From Owenia fusiformis (taxonomy: Eukaryota; Annelida; Polychaeta; Sabellida; Oweniidae): a DNA stretch of 64,000 nucleotides. The notes below the pieces were generated by a model, which was not told where the DNA came from, made no database searches, and was given only the letters and a program-made list of their open reading frames with translations. Position 1 is the first letter of the stretch. Each line of letters opens with the position of its first letter. Below are positions 63,165-64,000 of this stretch, in pieces. The DNA is taken from contig CAIIXF020000009.1 in assembly GCA_903813345.2 (NCBI GenBank), positions 31,003,259 to 31,067,258 of the forward strand, written 5' to 3'. A program made the translations under genes and the position numbers.

Positions 63165-64000
63165 ATCAATTTCTCTTGAAGAATACTCATTCAATATACT
63201 GTAGGCTACTCCTGGTATTGCTCGCGTGTGTTTTAATTTCACTTTGTTCACAATCGCAAACATTTATCATCATGAAATGTTTCTTTTAAATCCCGGGAAT
63301 TTGTTAAATTAGTATTTACCTGGGATTATATTTCATTTATTTATATGAATATTATCGTCAAGTGTTGTTGGGCGATAATTTGAAAAAAATCTAAAATATC
63401 TATTATTTTGAGTTGGCTTATTGGGCCATTACTCAAATCTGCAAAATTAAATAGCCGTGAAACTGCAATTTTGAAAAATCGTGAAATTTTATAGCGTCGA
63501 AATTTACCGGGAGTACAGTATTCAGTTATCAAAACATTATCAACATCAAAATTTGTGAAAATACCTTGCATGCAGATAATCAAGAATGATAAATGTTCAC
63601 AATTTCAATATGCAAGAAAACTATTATAGAAATGTAAATTTGATTCAAATTTAAAACTACCATGTCGGCACAATGATTATATACATATGTGACATATTGT
63701 AACAGTCTTCAACTATTTTGTCGACAGTGTCCGGTGTAGGTGGTGACATTTTGCAAGTTAACGCCTTGTTGATAGAAGAGTGATCTAATTTTACTGTAAA
63801 ATGATCAACTGTAAAATGATCAGATGATAATGTTATACCTGATTGCTCAGGGTAGTAGGTTTTATTCTTTTATCTTTATGATAAAATACAGCATTAGTAA
63901 TATGATGAAGCAGACAATGAATATTCTGATGAAAAGTGGACGATTGTGTTATACTGTACTCAGATTCATGTATTTGTACTACTATTATGTCAATCCCATG
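63165..64000. other. FUT11 3' flank
   Basis: No AATAAA is evident close to the stop codon. A minus-strand fragment of the CAAGGCATTAACATG repeat lies at about 63725-63775. No further gene was seen. Confidence 0.5.

Overview
The window is animal nuclear DNA: AT-rich, intron-rich genes with GT-AG splice sites, and many small DNA-transposon relics. It holds a protostome-type Toll-like receptor (two cysteine-capped LRR blocks, one transmembrane helix, a TIR domain). That suggests an invertebrate bilaterian, probably a lophotrochozoan; the species cannot be named from the sequence. No bacterial operons, CRISPR arrays, rRNA, convincing tRNA or retrovirus-like elements were seen.

Layout: (1) 366-23492, minus strand: the 5' part of a FAM149 (FAM149B1-like) gene. 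Three coding exons are visible; intron 1 is 21.5 kb and full of repeats. The gene runs off the left edge. (2) 23.5-28.1 kb: intergenic, repeats only. (3) 28085-56985, minus strand: a complete Sec24C/D (COPII coat) gene. I rebuilt 22 coding exons, all with matching phases, giving 1206 codons plus stop. Several short 3' exons (42363-42466, 34082-34169, 32040-32143, 28085-28225) were found by matching remembered Sec24 family sequence. (4) Inside the 8.2 kb Sec24 intron between 42363 and 34169, on the same strand, sit two tandem single-exon Toll-like receptor genes. One is nearly whole but frame-broken by a perfect 23-bp tandem duplication. The other is a decayed pseudogene. (5) 58.0-60.4 kb: a head-to-head promoter region. 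(6) 60367-63164, plus strand: a complete two-exon FUT11-type fucosyltransferase gene (516 aa).

The most unusual structures lie in Sec24 introns. A ~53-bp minisatellite (32480-34081) is built from the exon/intron junction next to it, so the intron carries about 25 extra copies of an exon end plus 5' splice site. A ~1-kb tandem triplication (42.9-45.2 kb) carries three near-identical ~134-nt cores that fold like H/ACA snoRNAs on the host strand. Sec24 also has an in-frame 30-nt microexon at a conserved junction, a coding 33-bp VNTR, and a dead tandem copy of one exon.

Sec24 (ER-exit cargo adaptor) and FUT11 (secretory-pathway fucosyltransferase) both serve the secretory pathway and are divergently arranged; a shared promoter region is plausible but unproven. 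Family names rest on remembered family sequence, not on a database search.
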